In this document: in pieces, positions 37,347-47,100 of the stretch | Layout of the letters: every line of letters starts with the position of its first letter | Numbering within the stretch: position 1 is the first letter of the stretch | From: Algoriella xinjiangensis | GTDB taxonomy: Bacteria; Bacteroidota; Bacteroidia; Flavobacteriales; Weeksellaceae | DNA: 64,000 nucleotides | Direction of reading: 5' to 3' | NCBI RefSeq assembly: GCF_900115015.1 | Contig: NZ_FOUZ01000007.1 | Span: forward strand, 62,001 to 126,000 | Program-made: the position numbers and the translations under genes | The notes under the pieces: model-generated | Databases searched by the model: none | What the model saw: the letters and a program-made list of their open reading frames with translations, nothing else | What the model was told of the DNA's origin: nothing

Positions 37347-37781
37347 ATGAAAAAATTCGCCTTTCTATTACTCCTTAGTATTTGCAATTTGTGTTTTTCG
37401 CAAGAAACTTATAATGTAAAAACTGTTGATCAATTCGCTATTTATCCAACTTGTAAAGATTCTATTGATAAATTTGCAGAATGTTTTGATCAAAAACTAA
37501 ATGAAGATTTACAAACTAAACTTTCTAAAATAAAGCTTGATAAAATTTTGAAAACGCAAGGTGAATATTTTGCGAAATTAAATTTTGTAGTTGATGAAGA
37601 AGGAAATTTTACGAATATAAGAATTTCTGGAAATGATGTTTTAGGAAGAATTTCGAAAGAAGTTTTACTCAAAATAAACAATGAACAAATTGATAATGAA
37701 ACCAAAATAAGTCCAGCACTTTTAAACGGAAATCCGGTAAAAATAAATTATGCTGTTCCTGTAAAATACGTGATAAAATAA
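37347..37781 (+). CDS. Exported TonB-C-terminal-domain-like protein
   Basis: 144 residues: a signal peptide (1-18, ends CFS), a Cys-containing spacer (YPTCKDSIDKFAECF), and a C-terminal segment (~75-144) with the beta-alpha-beta pattern of a TonB C-terminal domain (FVVDEEGNFTNIRISG, then a helix, then a closing strand VPVKYVIK). It lacks the TonB transmembrane anchor, so it is a soluble periplasmic relative of unknown role. Convergent with the AraC gene, 13 bp apart. Confidence 0.65.
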   Translation: MKKFAFLLLLSICNLCFSQETYNVKTVDQFAIYPTCKDSIDKFAECFDQKLNEDLQTKLSKIKLDKILKTQGEYFAKLNFVVDEEGNFTNIRISGNDVLGRISKEVLLKINNEQIDNETKISPALLNGNPVKINYAVPVKYVIK

Positions 37782-37794
37782 CGTAATTAAATGC

Positions 37795-38676
37795 TTAAAT
37801 ATAATATTGTTTTCGAAATTGTTCGGGTGTAAAATTGGTGTATTTCTTGAAAAATTTCACGAAATAAGAAGCATCTTGAAAATTTAATTCATAAGCAATT
37901 TCGCTTACAGACAATTCTTTGTTTACCAACAAACGTTTTGCCTCTAAAACAACACGACTTCTAATTAATTCTCCTGCCGAAATCCCACCTAAATCTTTAC
38001 ACAAAGCATTCAAATGATTTGGTGTAATGTAGAGCATTTCGGCGTAATCTTTCGGTAATTTTTTAACTTTAAAATGCTGATCGATTAAGCTTTGGAAATT
38101 ATTTAAAAGAACAGATTTATAATCATTAACAGCGTTAGAATCTGCAAAATAGTTGCGTTCTATTAATATAAATAATTCTAATAATTGTGAGCCAATTTTT
38201 AAGTTTGTAAACTGATCATTCAATAAATTTTCATTGATAATATTTTCGAATAAAGGTGAAATTATGGCTTGTAATTCTTTATTCAATTCTATCACATGAT
38301 CGGTAATTTTTATGGATTGTAAAAACGAGAATTTTTGTAACAAAGACGAATTAATTCCAATCCAATCAAAAAAATTACTCGAAAAATTAACAACAAATCC
38401 ATCATATTTCTCTTTAAAATACCATTGATGCACTTGTCCAGGCTTCATAAAATACATCATACCCGTTTTTACAGGAAATTTTTCGAAGTCAATTAAATGC
38501 TCTCCGCTTCCTTCTGTAAAATAAACCAAATGGTAATAATTATGGTTGTGCACTTGTTGCAAATGCGGATTGCTTTCCACATAACCTCTAAAACGATCAA
38601 CAGAAAGTAATTCGTTTATATTTTTAGGCGTATTTAAATTACAAATATCAAATGTCGGAAATTGTTGTTTATCCAT
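37795..38676 (-). CDS. AraC-family transcriptional regulator
   Basis: 293 residues starting at the ATG at 38676 (MDKQQFPTFD). A TTG seven codons further up overlaps the promoter box and is rejected. N-terminal cupin-like sensor domain (~40-110, HNHNYYHLVYFTEGSG, MKPGQVHQWYF); C-terminal HTH pair (~205-290) with LYITPNHLNALCKDLGG and IAYELNFQDASYFVKFFKKY. Targets unknown; the divergent patatin gene 104 bp away is the obvious candidate. Confidence 0.85.
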   Translation of the reverse strand: MDKQQFPTFDICNLNTPKNINELLSVDRFRGYVESNPHLQQVHNHNYYHLVYFTEGSGEHLIDFEKFPVKTGMMYFMKPGQVHQWYFKEKYDGFVVNFSSNFFDWIGINSSLLQKFSFLQSIKITDHVIELNKELQAIISPLFENIINENLLNDQFTNLKIGSQLLELFILIERNYFADSNAVNDYKSVLLNNFQSLIDQHFKVKKLPKDYAEMLYITPNHLNALCKDLGGISAGELIRSRVVLEAKRLLVNKELSVSEIAYELNFQDASYFVKFFKKYTNFTPEQFRKQYYI

Positions 38677-38694
38677 CTCAAAATCTATGAAAGA

Positions 38695-38702
38695 CAAAAG
38701 TA
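38695..38702 (-). promoter_or_regulatory. Bacteroidota -7 element for the second araC-like gene
   Basis: Minus strand TACTTTTG 18 bp before the ATG at 38676; it also argues against the upstream TTG start. Confidence 0.5.
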
Positions 38703-38780
38703 CAAACTATAATTTCGAATAAAATCATTCTTTTTTATGATTTGAAAAGTTTAACTTTATTGCTGTAAGCGATTATAAAA

Positions 38781-39848
38781 ATGGAGTTTAAAGAGAAAAA
38801 AATTATTCTACTTTCTTTGGATGGTGGCGGAATACGAGGAATTATTTCTTGTGTAATCCTAAAATATATCGAGGATAAACTAAAAGAACAAGATTGCGAA
38901 GACGCAAAAATTGGCGATTATGTAGATTTTATTGCTGGCACAAGTACGGGCGCTTTAATTGCTTCTTTGTTGCTTTTACCATCTGATGAGCATCCAAAAA
39001 AAGCAAAACATTCAATTACTGACGCCTTGAATATTTATTTGGGCGAAGGGAAAAATATTTTCTCTAAAACCTTTTGGACCATTTTAAATAATCCTTTAGC
39101 CGTTTTTAAAGATAATTTTTCTACTGTTGTTCTCGAAAGTCAATTGGAATTGGTTTTTAAAAAAACCGAACTTAAGAATCTTATTCGTCCGTGTGCGTTG
39201 GTTGCTTATGATACGGAACATCAGAAACCTAAAATATTCAATTCGATAGATGGAATTTCTCCTTTCCGAAATTTTTACATTAAAGACGTTTGTCGTGCTT
39301 CATCTGCTGCACCAACTTATTTTGAACCTGCTAAAATAAAATCGTTTGCTGAGCAAGAATTTTCTTGTATTGATGGTGGTGTTTTTGCTAATAATCCTAC
39401 TTTTTGTGGTTTTATTGAATCTCAAAAAATAAATTTTAGTAAATATTTTAAAGATGCATTAAAATTTGATGGAACTGCGCCTTTGCAAGAATTTGTAACA
39501 ATTTCGATAGGAAATGGATCGCGTGCAAAATCGTATAAACATAGTGAATTGGCTGGAATCTCAAAATCGAAATGGGTAGATCCTTTGGTTGATATTTTTA
39601 TTTCGACTGGTGTTAACATGGTTGATATGGAAATGAAAAGTATGTACGATTTATTGAAACCGAAATATCAACACAATTATTATCGTTTTAATCCCGAAAT
39701 ACCCGAATCTTCTATTGATTTAGGAAATGTTTCGAATGCAAATATCAAAACTTTATTAGATGTTGCGAATGATTATGTTGCAAAAAACAAAGAATATTTG
39801 GACGAAGTTGTTCAAAAATTAATAATCAATAAAATAGAAATTCAATAA
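38781..39848 (+). CDS. Patatin-like phospholipase
   Basis: 355-residue cytosolic lipid acyl hydrolase. Oxyanion loop DGGGIRG (14-20), nucleophile elbow GTSTG with S55, and catalytic D198 in the DGG motif (SCIDGGVFANNP) complete the Ser-Asp dyad. No signal peptide or TM helix. The N-terminus resembles CapV-type effectors, but there is no nucleotide cyclase or other defence gene beside it, so a house lipase is the safer reading. Divergent from the AraC regulator, followed by a terminator. Confidence 0.85.
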   Translation: MEFKEKKIILLSLDGGGIRGIISCVILKYIEDKLKEQDCEDAKIGDYVDFIAGTSTGALIASLLLLPSDEHPKKAKHSITDALNIYLGEGKNIFSKTFWTILNNPLAVFKDNFSTVVLESQLELVFKKTELKNLIRPCALVAYDTEHQKPKIFNSIDGISPFRNFYIKDVCRASSAAPTYFEPAKIKSFAEQEFSCIDGGVFANNPTFCGFIESQKINFSKYFKDALKFDGTAPLQEFVTISIGNGSRAKSYKHSELAGISKSKWVDPLVDIFISTGVNMVDMEMKSMYDLLKPKYQHNYYRFNPEIPESSIDLGNVSNANIKTLLDVANDYVAKNKEYLDEVVQKLIINKIEIQ

Positions 39849-39850
39849 TA

Positions 39851-39890
39851 AAAAAAGGCTTTAATCTGTATCAGAATAAAGCCTTTTTAA
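39851..39890. terminator. Bidirectional terminator
   Basis: Stem AAAAAGGCTTTA/TAAAGCCTTTTT with a ~14-nt loop between patatin gene and the convergent small gene. Confidence 0.8.
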
Positions 39891-39893
39891 TGT

Positions 39894-40220
39894 TTACTTA
39901 TTTCGAACATATATAAAAATGTCTTGATTTTTATTTAATTGACGATTATCTATAATACTTTCTAAGCATGCATTTGCAGAATCTAAATCTCCAACTTTAC
40001 TAAAATCTTTGTATTTACCATTAACCTGTGGTACAACATGTCCGTTTAGTTTTTCGGGCGTCAAAGTTTTTCGTTCTCCAATCAAAGTATACACATATTC
40101 GTGTCCAGTTTCATCTGTAAAATTATCAACTTTATAAATTTGCTCTAAATCTTTTTCGTGATCAATTATTACAAATAAATAATCTTTGTGGCTGTCTTTT
40201 TCAAAAAATACTCTTTTCAT
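39894..40220 (-). CDS. Conserved-looking hypothetical protein
   Basis: 108 residues, polar, no signal peptide or TM segment; alternating strands (KDYLFVIIDHEKDLEQIYKV, YVYTLIGERKTLTP) and a helix with a lone Cys (SANACLESII). I do not recognise the family. It has its own promoter element and shares a terminator with the patatin gene, so it looks like a real monocistronic gene. Confidence 0.6.
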   Translation of the reverse strand: MKRVFFEKDSHKDYLFVIIDHEKDLEQIYKVDNFTDETGHEYVYTLIGERKTLTPEKLNGHVVPQVNGKYKDFSKVGDLDSANACLESIIDNRQLNKNQDIFIYVRNK

Positions 40221-40236
40221 AAACCTATGTTTTACT

Positions 40237-40268
40237 CAAATTTAGTAAAAGAAAAGTATAAAAACCAA
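40237..40268 (-). promoter_or_regulatory. Promoter for the 108-residue protein gene
   Basis: Minus strand -7 TAAATTTG (40237-40244) with a TTG (40266-40268) 21 bp upstream; the -7 box lies 16 bp before the ATG. Confidence 0.5.
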
Positions 40269-40372
40269 TGTAAATTGATATAATTTTTCAAAAAAAATAA
40301 ATTTATTTTTCCGCTATATAACTAGGATACAACAGAAACTGAGTCATTTTAATTAATAAATTTTAAAAAATC

Positions 40373-40434
40373 ACACTACTTTGTTTTGCATAGTAGTGTA
40401 ATTTACATAGATTTATAGAAATTACATTACTATG
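40373..40434 (+). promoter_or_regulatory. Competing hairpins / triple inverted repeat covering a start codon
   Basis: Three related segments: A ACACTACT (40373-40380), B CATAGTAGTGTAATT (40389-40403) and C AATTACATTACTATG (40420-40434, whose last three bases are the ATG of the barrel gene). B pairs with C over 15 bp (one G-U; a further T-A pair extends it), burying the start codon. A pairs with B over 8 bp, freeing C. Either an RNA translational switch, if the transcript begins upstream of A, or an operator array, if transcription starts near 40410 (TAATTTAC at 40399 is a weak -7 match). Confidence 0.5.
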
Positions 40435-42858
40435 AGAAACACACTTCTATTATTAATCTTATTATGCAGCATAAGCATATCAGCTCAAATCAACTTTTCG
40501 GGAAAATTAGTTGATGATAAAACGAATTCGCCAATTTCTCTTGGAGAAATTTATTTAGCAAATAATGAAACTGAATTATCTAATTTGACAGACGAAAATG
40601 GAAAATTTACTTTTGGTCAAATTCCAGCTGGAATTTACGAAATGGCTGTTCTTATAAATTTTGATACCATCTATAAAGAGAAAATTGAATTGACACAAAA
40701 TACAGAAAAACAACTTAAAATTTCTTCGTCAAATGTCGATTTAAAAGAAGTTGTTGTTTCTAAAAAAATATTTCAGAAAAAAGCAGATCGATTTGTGTTT
40801 GACGTGAGCAATTCGTCTATCGCAAAAGGAAATGATGCGTTTCATCTTTTAAAACAAACGCCGCTTGTTTCTACTACGGACGGAAAAACCTTAAAAATAT
40901 TGAATAAATCTGATGTGATTATTTACATCAACGGACGAAAATCTAACATGGATAATGAAGCAATTATTGAAATGTTGAAAAATACGCCTTCAGAAAATAT
41001 TCAAAAAATAGAGATTATTACAGTTCCTGGAAGTGAATTTCAGGTTGAGGCAAATACAGGCGTTATCAATATCGTCATGAAAAAAGAGACAACAAATGGA
41101 TATAACGGAAGTGTGCGTTTGGTAGATAATCAAGGTTATTACAATAATCCAAGCATGAATGCGAGTCTTAATTTTCGTAAAGATAAATTGGCTATCAACA
41201 CAGGTATTTATACTGGAATGTACAAATCGCGTGAAGAGATTGATTTATCAAACGGAAATCAAAATTTTATCACAACATCAAAAGGTTATATCGCTGATCC
41301 AAATACAAATTTCGGAGGAAATATTGGGTTAGATTACGAATTATCTGCGAATCAAAACATTGGTTTAACGTACAATTATAGATACAATAAAAGTTTTGAT
41401 GCTGTATTTACATTCGATAATTCGTACAACGGAGTTTTACTAAATCGTACAACAAAAACGGAAGATGCACAAATCAGAAATCATTCGCTTAACCTTAATT
41501 ATGAGATTAAAACGGATACAATTGGAAGTAAATTAATGACAAACGCATCGGTTTTATTCTACAAAAGAGGAATGGAAAGTATAAACGAAACTTTTCCTTA
41601 TGACAATAGCGAATATCAAGCATTGAGACAATTTATTCCTCAAAAAATAGATAATATCAGTTTAAATGCAGATTATATTGCAAAAACTAAAAAAGAAAAT
41701 ACTTGGTTATTTGGTGCAAATTACATTTACACAAAAACGGATAACGATACAAAACAAGATAATTTAATTAATGGAAATTTTACGCCAGATGAAGTTTTTA
41801 CAAATCACTTTTTATACAAAGAAAATATACTTGGATTGTATTTAACTTTTGAAAGAAAGCTGTCAGAAAAATTAAGTGGAAAAATAGGAACTCGCGTCGA
41901 AATTACAAAAACAGAAGGTGATATTATAGGAAAAAATAACTCATTCAAAAATGATTACACAAACTTTTTACCTTATCTAACATTAAATTACGACATCAAT
42001 AAAAGCAATAATTTAAGTTATACATTTTCTAGCCGCGTAAAAAGACCTGCGTTTTGGGAGTTAAATCCTGCGCGTACTTATTTAACGCCAACCAATTATT
42101 TACAAAATAATCCATTCATGTCAAGTTCAAAATATTATAAACAAGAATTGAATTATCTTTTGAAAGGAACTTATTTTCTTAATGTTGATTTTGAATATGT
42201 GCAAGACGCATCTGGACAAATTCCATTACAAGGAACGGTTAAAAATTTAGCAACTGGAGAAACTACCGAATTTTTACGTTACATCCGCATGAATTATGGT
42301 GACAAGAAAACAGTAAATGCAACAATTGGTCTTAATAAAGAACTTTATAACGGAATTTGGAACATGAGTTATTCAGCAACATTTATGTACCAAAATTATA
42401 GTGGAGTTGTAAAATCTGATCCAACTTATATTGCGCAACCAGGCTTAGAAGAAACATTATATCCGTATGTTTTAAATTCTTCGTCTACAAGTGCGCACTT
42501 AAAATTTGACAATAATATTCGTTTATCAGCAAACAAAGATTGGTTTTTAGGTGTTAATTACTGGTATTTATCGTCTTTTGAATTAGAATTAGGAAAATTA
42601 GGACAACAACATAGTTTTGATATAAATCTGAAAAAGATTTGGACAAACTGGACAGTTTTGTTTGAAGCAGAAAATATTTTTGACACTGCAAATGTTCAAA
42701 TCACGAATAACGAACCAAATGGAAACTTTAATAATCTTTATCAAAAAAATTATAGACGACAATTTACATTAAGTGTTTCGTACAAATTCGGAAATCAAAA
42801 AATTAAAAAATCGAGAGATATTAACGAAGCAAATAGCACAATCAAATCAAGATTATAA
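40432..42858 (+). CDS. Outer-membrane beta-barrel protein (TonB-receptor-like)
   Basis: 808 residues: signal peptide (1-20, ISISAQ), a carboxypeptidase-regulatory-like domain (~20-100, FSGKLVDDKTNSPISLGEI), a plug-like domain (~105-220, KSDVIIYINGRKSNM and PGSEFQVEANTGVINIVMK), and a ~580-residue barrel of the OMP_b-brl type ending in a barrel-closing strand FTLSVSYKFG plus a polar tail. No TonB box is evident. Substrate unknown. Its start codon lies in the long hairpin described at 40373-40434. Monocistronic, followed by a terminator. Confidence 0.88.
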   Translation: MRNTLLLLILLCSISISAQINFSGKLVDDKTNSPISLGEIYLANNETELSNLTDENGKFTFGQIPAGIYEMAVLINFDTIYKEKIELTQNTEKQLKISSSNVDLKEVVVSKKIFQKKADRFVFDVSNSSIAKGNDAFHLLKQTPLVSTTDGKTLKILNKSDVIIYINGRKSNMDNEAIIEMLKNTPSENIQKIEIITVPGSEFQVEANTGVINIVMKKETTNGYNGSVRLVDNQGYYNNPSMNASLNFRKDKLAINTGIYTGMYKSREEIDLSNGNQNFITTSKGYIADPNTNFGGNIGLDYELSANQNIGLTYNYRYNKSFDAVFTFDNSYNGVLLNRTTKTEDAQIRNHSLNLNYEIKTDTIGSKLMTNASVLFYKRGMESINETFPYDNSEYQALRQFIPQKIDNISLNADYIAKTKKENTWLFGANYIYTKTDNDTKQDNLINGNFTPDEVFTNHFLYKENILGLYLTFERKLSEKLSGKIGTRVEITKTEGDIIGKNNSFKNDYTNFLPYLTLNYDINKSNNLSYTFSSRVKRPAFWELNPARTYLTPTNYLQNNPFMSSSKYYKQELNYLLKGTYFLNVDFEYVQDASGQIPLQGTVKNLATGETTEFLRYIRMNYGDKKTVNATIGLNKELYNGIWNMSYSATFMYQNYSGVVKSDPTYIAQPGLEETLYPYVLNSSSTSAHLKFDNNIRLSANKDWFLGVNYWYLSSFELELGKLGQQHSFDINLKKIWTNWTVLFEAENIFDTANVQITNNEPNGNFNNLYQKNYRRQFTLSVSYKFGNQKIKKSRDINEANSTIKSRL

Positions 42859-42885
42859 ATTAGTAAAACAAACAATATATCACCA

Positions 42886-42913
42886 CAAACGCCCAATATT
42901 TGGGCGTTTTGTA
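42886..42913 (+). terminator. Terminator after barrel gene
   Basis: Stem ACGCCCAA/TTGGGCGT with short loop, then TTTTGTATTT. Confidence 0.85.
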
Positions 42914-42967
42914 TTTCTATAAAAATCCATTTCAAACAAATTTTACTTTATAACTGAATAAATACGT

Positions 42968-42975
42968 TATTTTTG
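42968..42975 (+). promoter_or_regulatory. Bacteroidota -7 element for glsA
   Basis: TATTTTTG 37 bp before the glutaminase ATG. Confidence 0.5.
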
Positions 42976-43012
42976 AATACTTAATTTAGCATTTTACAGA
43001 AACTAATTTATC

Positions 43013-44041
43013 ATGAAAAAAAATAAAATATCAACCTTAATTTTTGGATTATTCTTAACGAGTTTTTTAGCAATTAATGAAACCACATACGCGCAACAAA
43101 CTATTGAGAAAACAACAAATAAAACAAGTATTTCGACTAAAGTTTTAAATGAAATTCTCGAAAAAAATAGAGCATTGTACAAGGACGGAAAAGTTGCCGA
43201 TTATATTCCCGAATTAGGAAAAATGAACGCCAAAGCAATTGCTTTTTCTGTGGTTGATGAAAATGGTAAAATAATAAATGTTGGCGATGTTAGTCAAAAA
43301 TTTACGATTCAAAGTATTTCTAAAATCATTTCGTTAATGATTGCAGTTAACGAAAAAGGAGAGAAAAATATTTTTGATAAAATAGGTTATTTCGGAACTG
43401 ATAAACCGTTTAATTATTTTGCAAATTTAGATAACTCGGGAAAACCTTTAAATCCGATGATGAATGCTGGTGCAATTTTAACAACTTCTTTGATTGATGG
43501 TGAAGGCGAAATTCCGTTTCAAAAAATTTTAGAAATGGTTCGGTTTATCACAAAAAATCCTTCTATCGATTATAATAAATCTGTTTACAATTCCGAAAAA
43601 GATACCGGAAATCGTAACAGAGGAATGTTTTATGTAATGAAAAATACAGGTTTAATAGATGGTGATGAAGAAAAATTAAATAATTATTTCAAACAATGTT
43701 CTATAGAAATAACGGCAGAAGATTTGGCTAAAATAGGTTACTTTTTTGCACATCATTGCACACGTTTTGATGGCGATAAAACGTATCAAAATCCAGAATT
43801 AGCAAAACTTATACAAGCGCAAATGATGGTTGCTGGTATGTACGAATTTAGCGGAGAATACGCGCGCACAGTTGGTTTGCCAAGTAAATCTGGTGTTGGA
43901 GGCGGAATTTCTGTTTCTGTTCCAGGAAAAATAGGAATCGGTACGTTTAGTCCTTCTTTAGATTCTCACGGAAATTCTTTGGCTGGTTATCACATGATTT
44001 TAGATTTAGTAAATCGTTACAAATTAGGTTTATTTGATTGA
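43013..44041 (+). CDS. glsA: Exported glutaminase A
   Basis: Serine-dependent beta-lactamase-fold glutaminase (glutamine to glutamate plus ammonia), 342 residues. Ser-x-x-Lys nucleophile S101-I-S-K104, then NPMMNAGAI, DTGNRNRG and the C-terminal KSGVGGGISVSVPGKIGIG loop are all as in the family. Unlike the cytosolic E. coli enzymes it begins with a ~28-residue signal peptide (hydrophobic 8-20, ending TYAQ), so it should act in the periplasm. Length after cleavage is normal. A weak terminator follows. Confidence 0.93.
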   Translation: MKKNKISTLIFGLFLTSFLAINETTYAQQTIEKTTNKTSISTKVLNEILEKNRALYKDGKVADYIPELGKMNAKAIAFSVVDENGKIINVGDVSQKFTIQSISKIISLMIAVNEKGEKNIFDKIGYFGTDKPFNYFANLDNSGKPLNPMMNAGAILTTSLIDGEGEIPFQKILEMVRFITKNPSIDYNKSVYNSEKDTGNRNRGMFYVMKNTGLIDGDEEKLNNYFKQCSIEITAEDLAKIGYFFAHHCTRFDGDKTYQNPELAKLIQAQMMVAGMYEFSGEYARTVGLPSKSGVGGGISVSVPGKIGIGTFSPSLDSHGNSLAGYHMILDLVNRYKLGLFD

Positions 44042-44043
44042 GA

Positions 44044-44074
44044 ATAAAGGGAAGTTATCTTCTCTTTTTTTAGT
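44044..44074 (+). terminator. Probable terminator after glsA
   Basis: Stem AAGGGAAG/CTTCTCTT (one G-U) followed by T6; short but well placed. Confidence 0.55.
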
Positions 44075-44162
44075 TTATTTAAAGATTATCGCCTATTTTG
44101 GTATTATCCTTGTAGACAAAAACAGACTAAAACACTAAGCCACAACGAAAAACTTAAATCTT

Positions 44163-47100
44163 TTGAAATTCAACCTAAAAAAAACGATTAAATATTTATC
44201 AATCACACTACTAACAATTATTTTATTGTTGATTGGTTTAGTTTTCAGTTTAAAAATACCTGCTGTTCAAAATTATGTAAAAGGACATTTAATTGATTAT
44301 TTGGAAGATAAAATCCAAACAAAAGTAAGTCTCGAAAAAGTTTATGTCGATTTTCCTACTAGTTTGGTTATGCAAGATTTATATCTGCAAGGTCAAGACG
44401 TTGATACTTTATTGTATGTTCAGAAATTTGATGTTGGTTTAGATATTTGGCAGTTGCTAAAAAGTAAAGCTGACATAAAATCAATTGATTTGGAAGGCGT
44501 AAATGCAAATGTTGTTCGTAAACAAGACGGAACTTTCAATTTTGATTATATCATCAACGCATTTGCAACAAAGGATGAAGAGGAAAGTGAGTCGAAGCCA
44601 TTTATTATTTCTTTGGATAAAATAAAATTGAAAAATATTGCGGTTTCATTTATAGATAAACAATCAGGAAATAATATAAAAGTTGCTTTTAATGAATTTG
44701 ATACGCGTGTAAAAACGTTTGATTTAGATAAAAATTCGTACGCTATTGGTGATATTTTGATGGATGGTTTAAAGCTAAAACTGAAGCAAGATTTAGTAAA
44801 AGAAGTTGCTAAAAATGTGGAAGAAAAAGTAGATTCTTTAAATCAGCAAAAACCATTAAAACTTGAATTAAATGGCATTAAATTAACCAATTTTGATATT
44901 GATTATGGCGATGATAACGCTCAATTATTCGCAAAATTAAACTTTAAATCATTTCAAACAAAAATCAAAAATTTAGATTTAGATAAAAATTCGTACGCCG
45001 TTGGAGATATAAATTTGAGTGGTTTAAATTTAAAATTCGAGCAAAAAAACAGTAAAAATATCATCCAAAATAATTCAAATAATGTTGATGTAAAATCTAA
45101 TCAAACACCTTTACAATTCGATTTAAACAAAATAAATTTAGCTGATATTAACGTTGATTATCGTGATGATAATTCAAAAATGTATGCAAAAGTTGGTCTA
45201 AAAGATTTTGAAACAATCATTAAAAAAATAGATTTAGCAAGTAATTCATACAACATTGGTGATATAAATTTGGATGGATTAGATTTAAATTATACTCAAA
45301 AAACGACTCCAATTCAATCAAAAAATAATGTTGAAAATACATCAAATCAATCGCCTTTACAACTTGGTTTAAACAAAATAAATTTAACAAATATTAAAGT
45401 TGATTATAATGACGAAAATTCTAAAACTTTCGCAAAAGTTAACTTGAATGATTTAAAATCTAAAATAAATAAACTTGATCTAAAAAATGCCATTTATGAT
45501 GTTGACCATATCATTTTAAAAGGTACAAACGTCAATGCAAATTTACATTTAGCTACGAATTCTAAAACTTCCAAATCGTCTACAGAAGCCTCTGCTCCTA
45601 TCAATTTGGCATTAAATAAATTGATTTTAGACAATGTAAAAGTGGTTTACAACAATACTGCTGTTGCGCATACAAAACAAGGAATGGATTACAATCATCT
45701 TAATTTTTCGAAATTAAATGTTGATGTAGAAAATTTTAAAATGTTTAACGGAGCTATTTCAGGATCGGTTAAAAAAGGAGAAATTAAAGAAACTAGAGGT
45801 TTGAATATTTTACGTTTAAATACCGATTTTCTTTACGGAGAAAAACAAGCTTATTTAAAAAATTTATATCTACAAACACCTAAAACATTGCTTCGCGATG
45901 AAGTTTATTTGACATATAATTCAATCAATCAGCTGACTTCAAATCCAGGAAATGTTATTGTAAATGCAAAAATCAGAAAATCAAAAATTGGTTTTGCAGA
46001 TATTTTAAATCTCGTTCCGACGCTAAAAAACACAACACCTTTCGATAAATATCCAAATGCAATTCTTAACATTGATACGCAACTTAAAGGAAAAGTAAAT
46101 GATTTAACGATACAGAATTTAGCTTTATCTGGTTTAGATGATTTAGCGATTTTGGCTTCTGGACGCGTTATAAATGCGATGAATCCAGATAAATTATATT
46201 ATGATTTATCAATTCAGAATTTTTCTACTTCGTCCAAAACAATTTATAATCTTGTTCCGAAAAACACAATTCCGAGCAACATTAGAATTCCGTCAAAATT
46301 AATCGTTAAAGGAAAAGCAAAAGGAACAACGCAAAATGTAAATACGCAGCTTTATTTGACTTCTACGCTTGGAAATGCGAACATTGACGCCAAGGTTGAT
46401 ATGCAGAAAAAAGATGCTGAGAAATACGATGTAAAAGCTGATTTACAGAATTTGGATATTGGTACATTAATTAGCAATAAAGATATTGGTAAAATAACTG
46501 CAAAAATAAATGCAAAAGGACAAAGCTTTAATCCCGAAAAAGCAGATGCAGACATTAATGGAACGATAATTTCTGCTAATTATAACAACTATGTTTATAA
46601 AAATATTGATTTAAAAGCCAAAGTAAACAATGGTATTTTTGATGCACATTTACTTTCAAAAGATCCAAATGCAAATCTTAATTTAACCGCTTCGGGTGTT
46701 TACAAAAAAGATTTATCTGACGTAAAAATAAATGGTAAAATAGATAAATTAGACCTTAATAAATTAGGTTTTTATGCAACACCTATGATTATTGTTGGTG
46801 GTATAAATGCAGATTTTTCTACTCTAAATCCAGATGAATTAAACGGATCTTTACAGCTTACAAATTTTGCAATTTCGGATACAAAAGAAATTTTCCCCGT
46901 TCAAGAAATGAGTTTAACTGCCATTTCCACGAAAGATTCTAATCAAATTAATTTAAATTCACAAATTGCGGATGCCGAATTAAAGGGAAAATTTAAACTC
47001 ACACAAATTTTTAGCGCGCTATCTGCAACTATAAATGAATATTATAATTTTCAAGAAAAAGATCAAAAAATAACGATTGATCCGCATCAATATTTTACGT

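Noticed and set aside
38781..39848. Patatin-like protein as a CapV effector of a CBASS anti-phage system
   Set aside because: The N-terminal motifs fit, but no CD-NTase, Cap2/Cap3 or other defence gene is next to it; neighbours are an AraC regulator and a small hypothetical gene.
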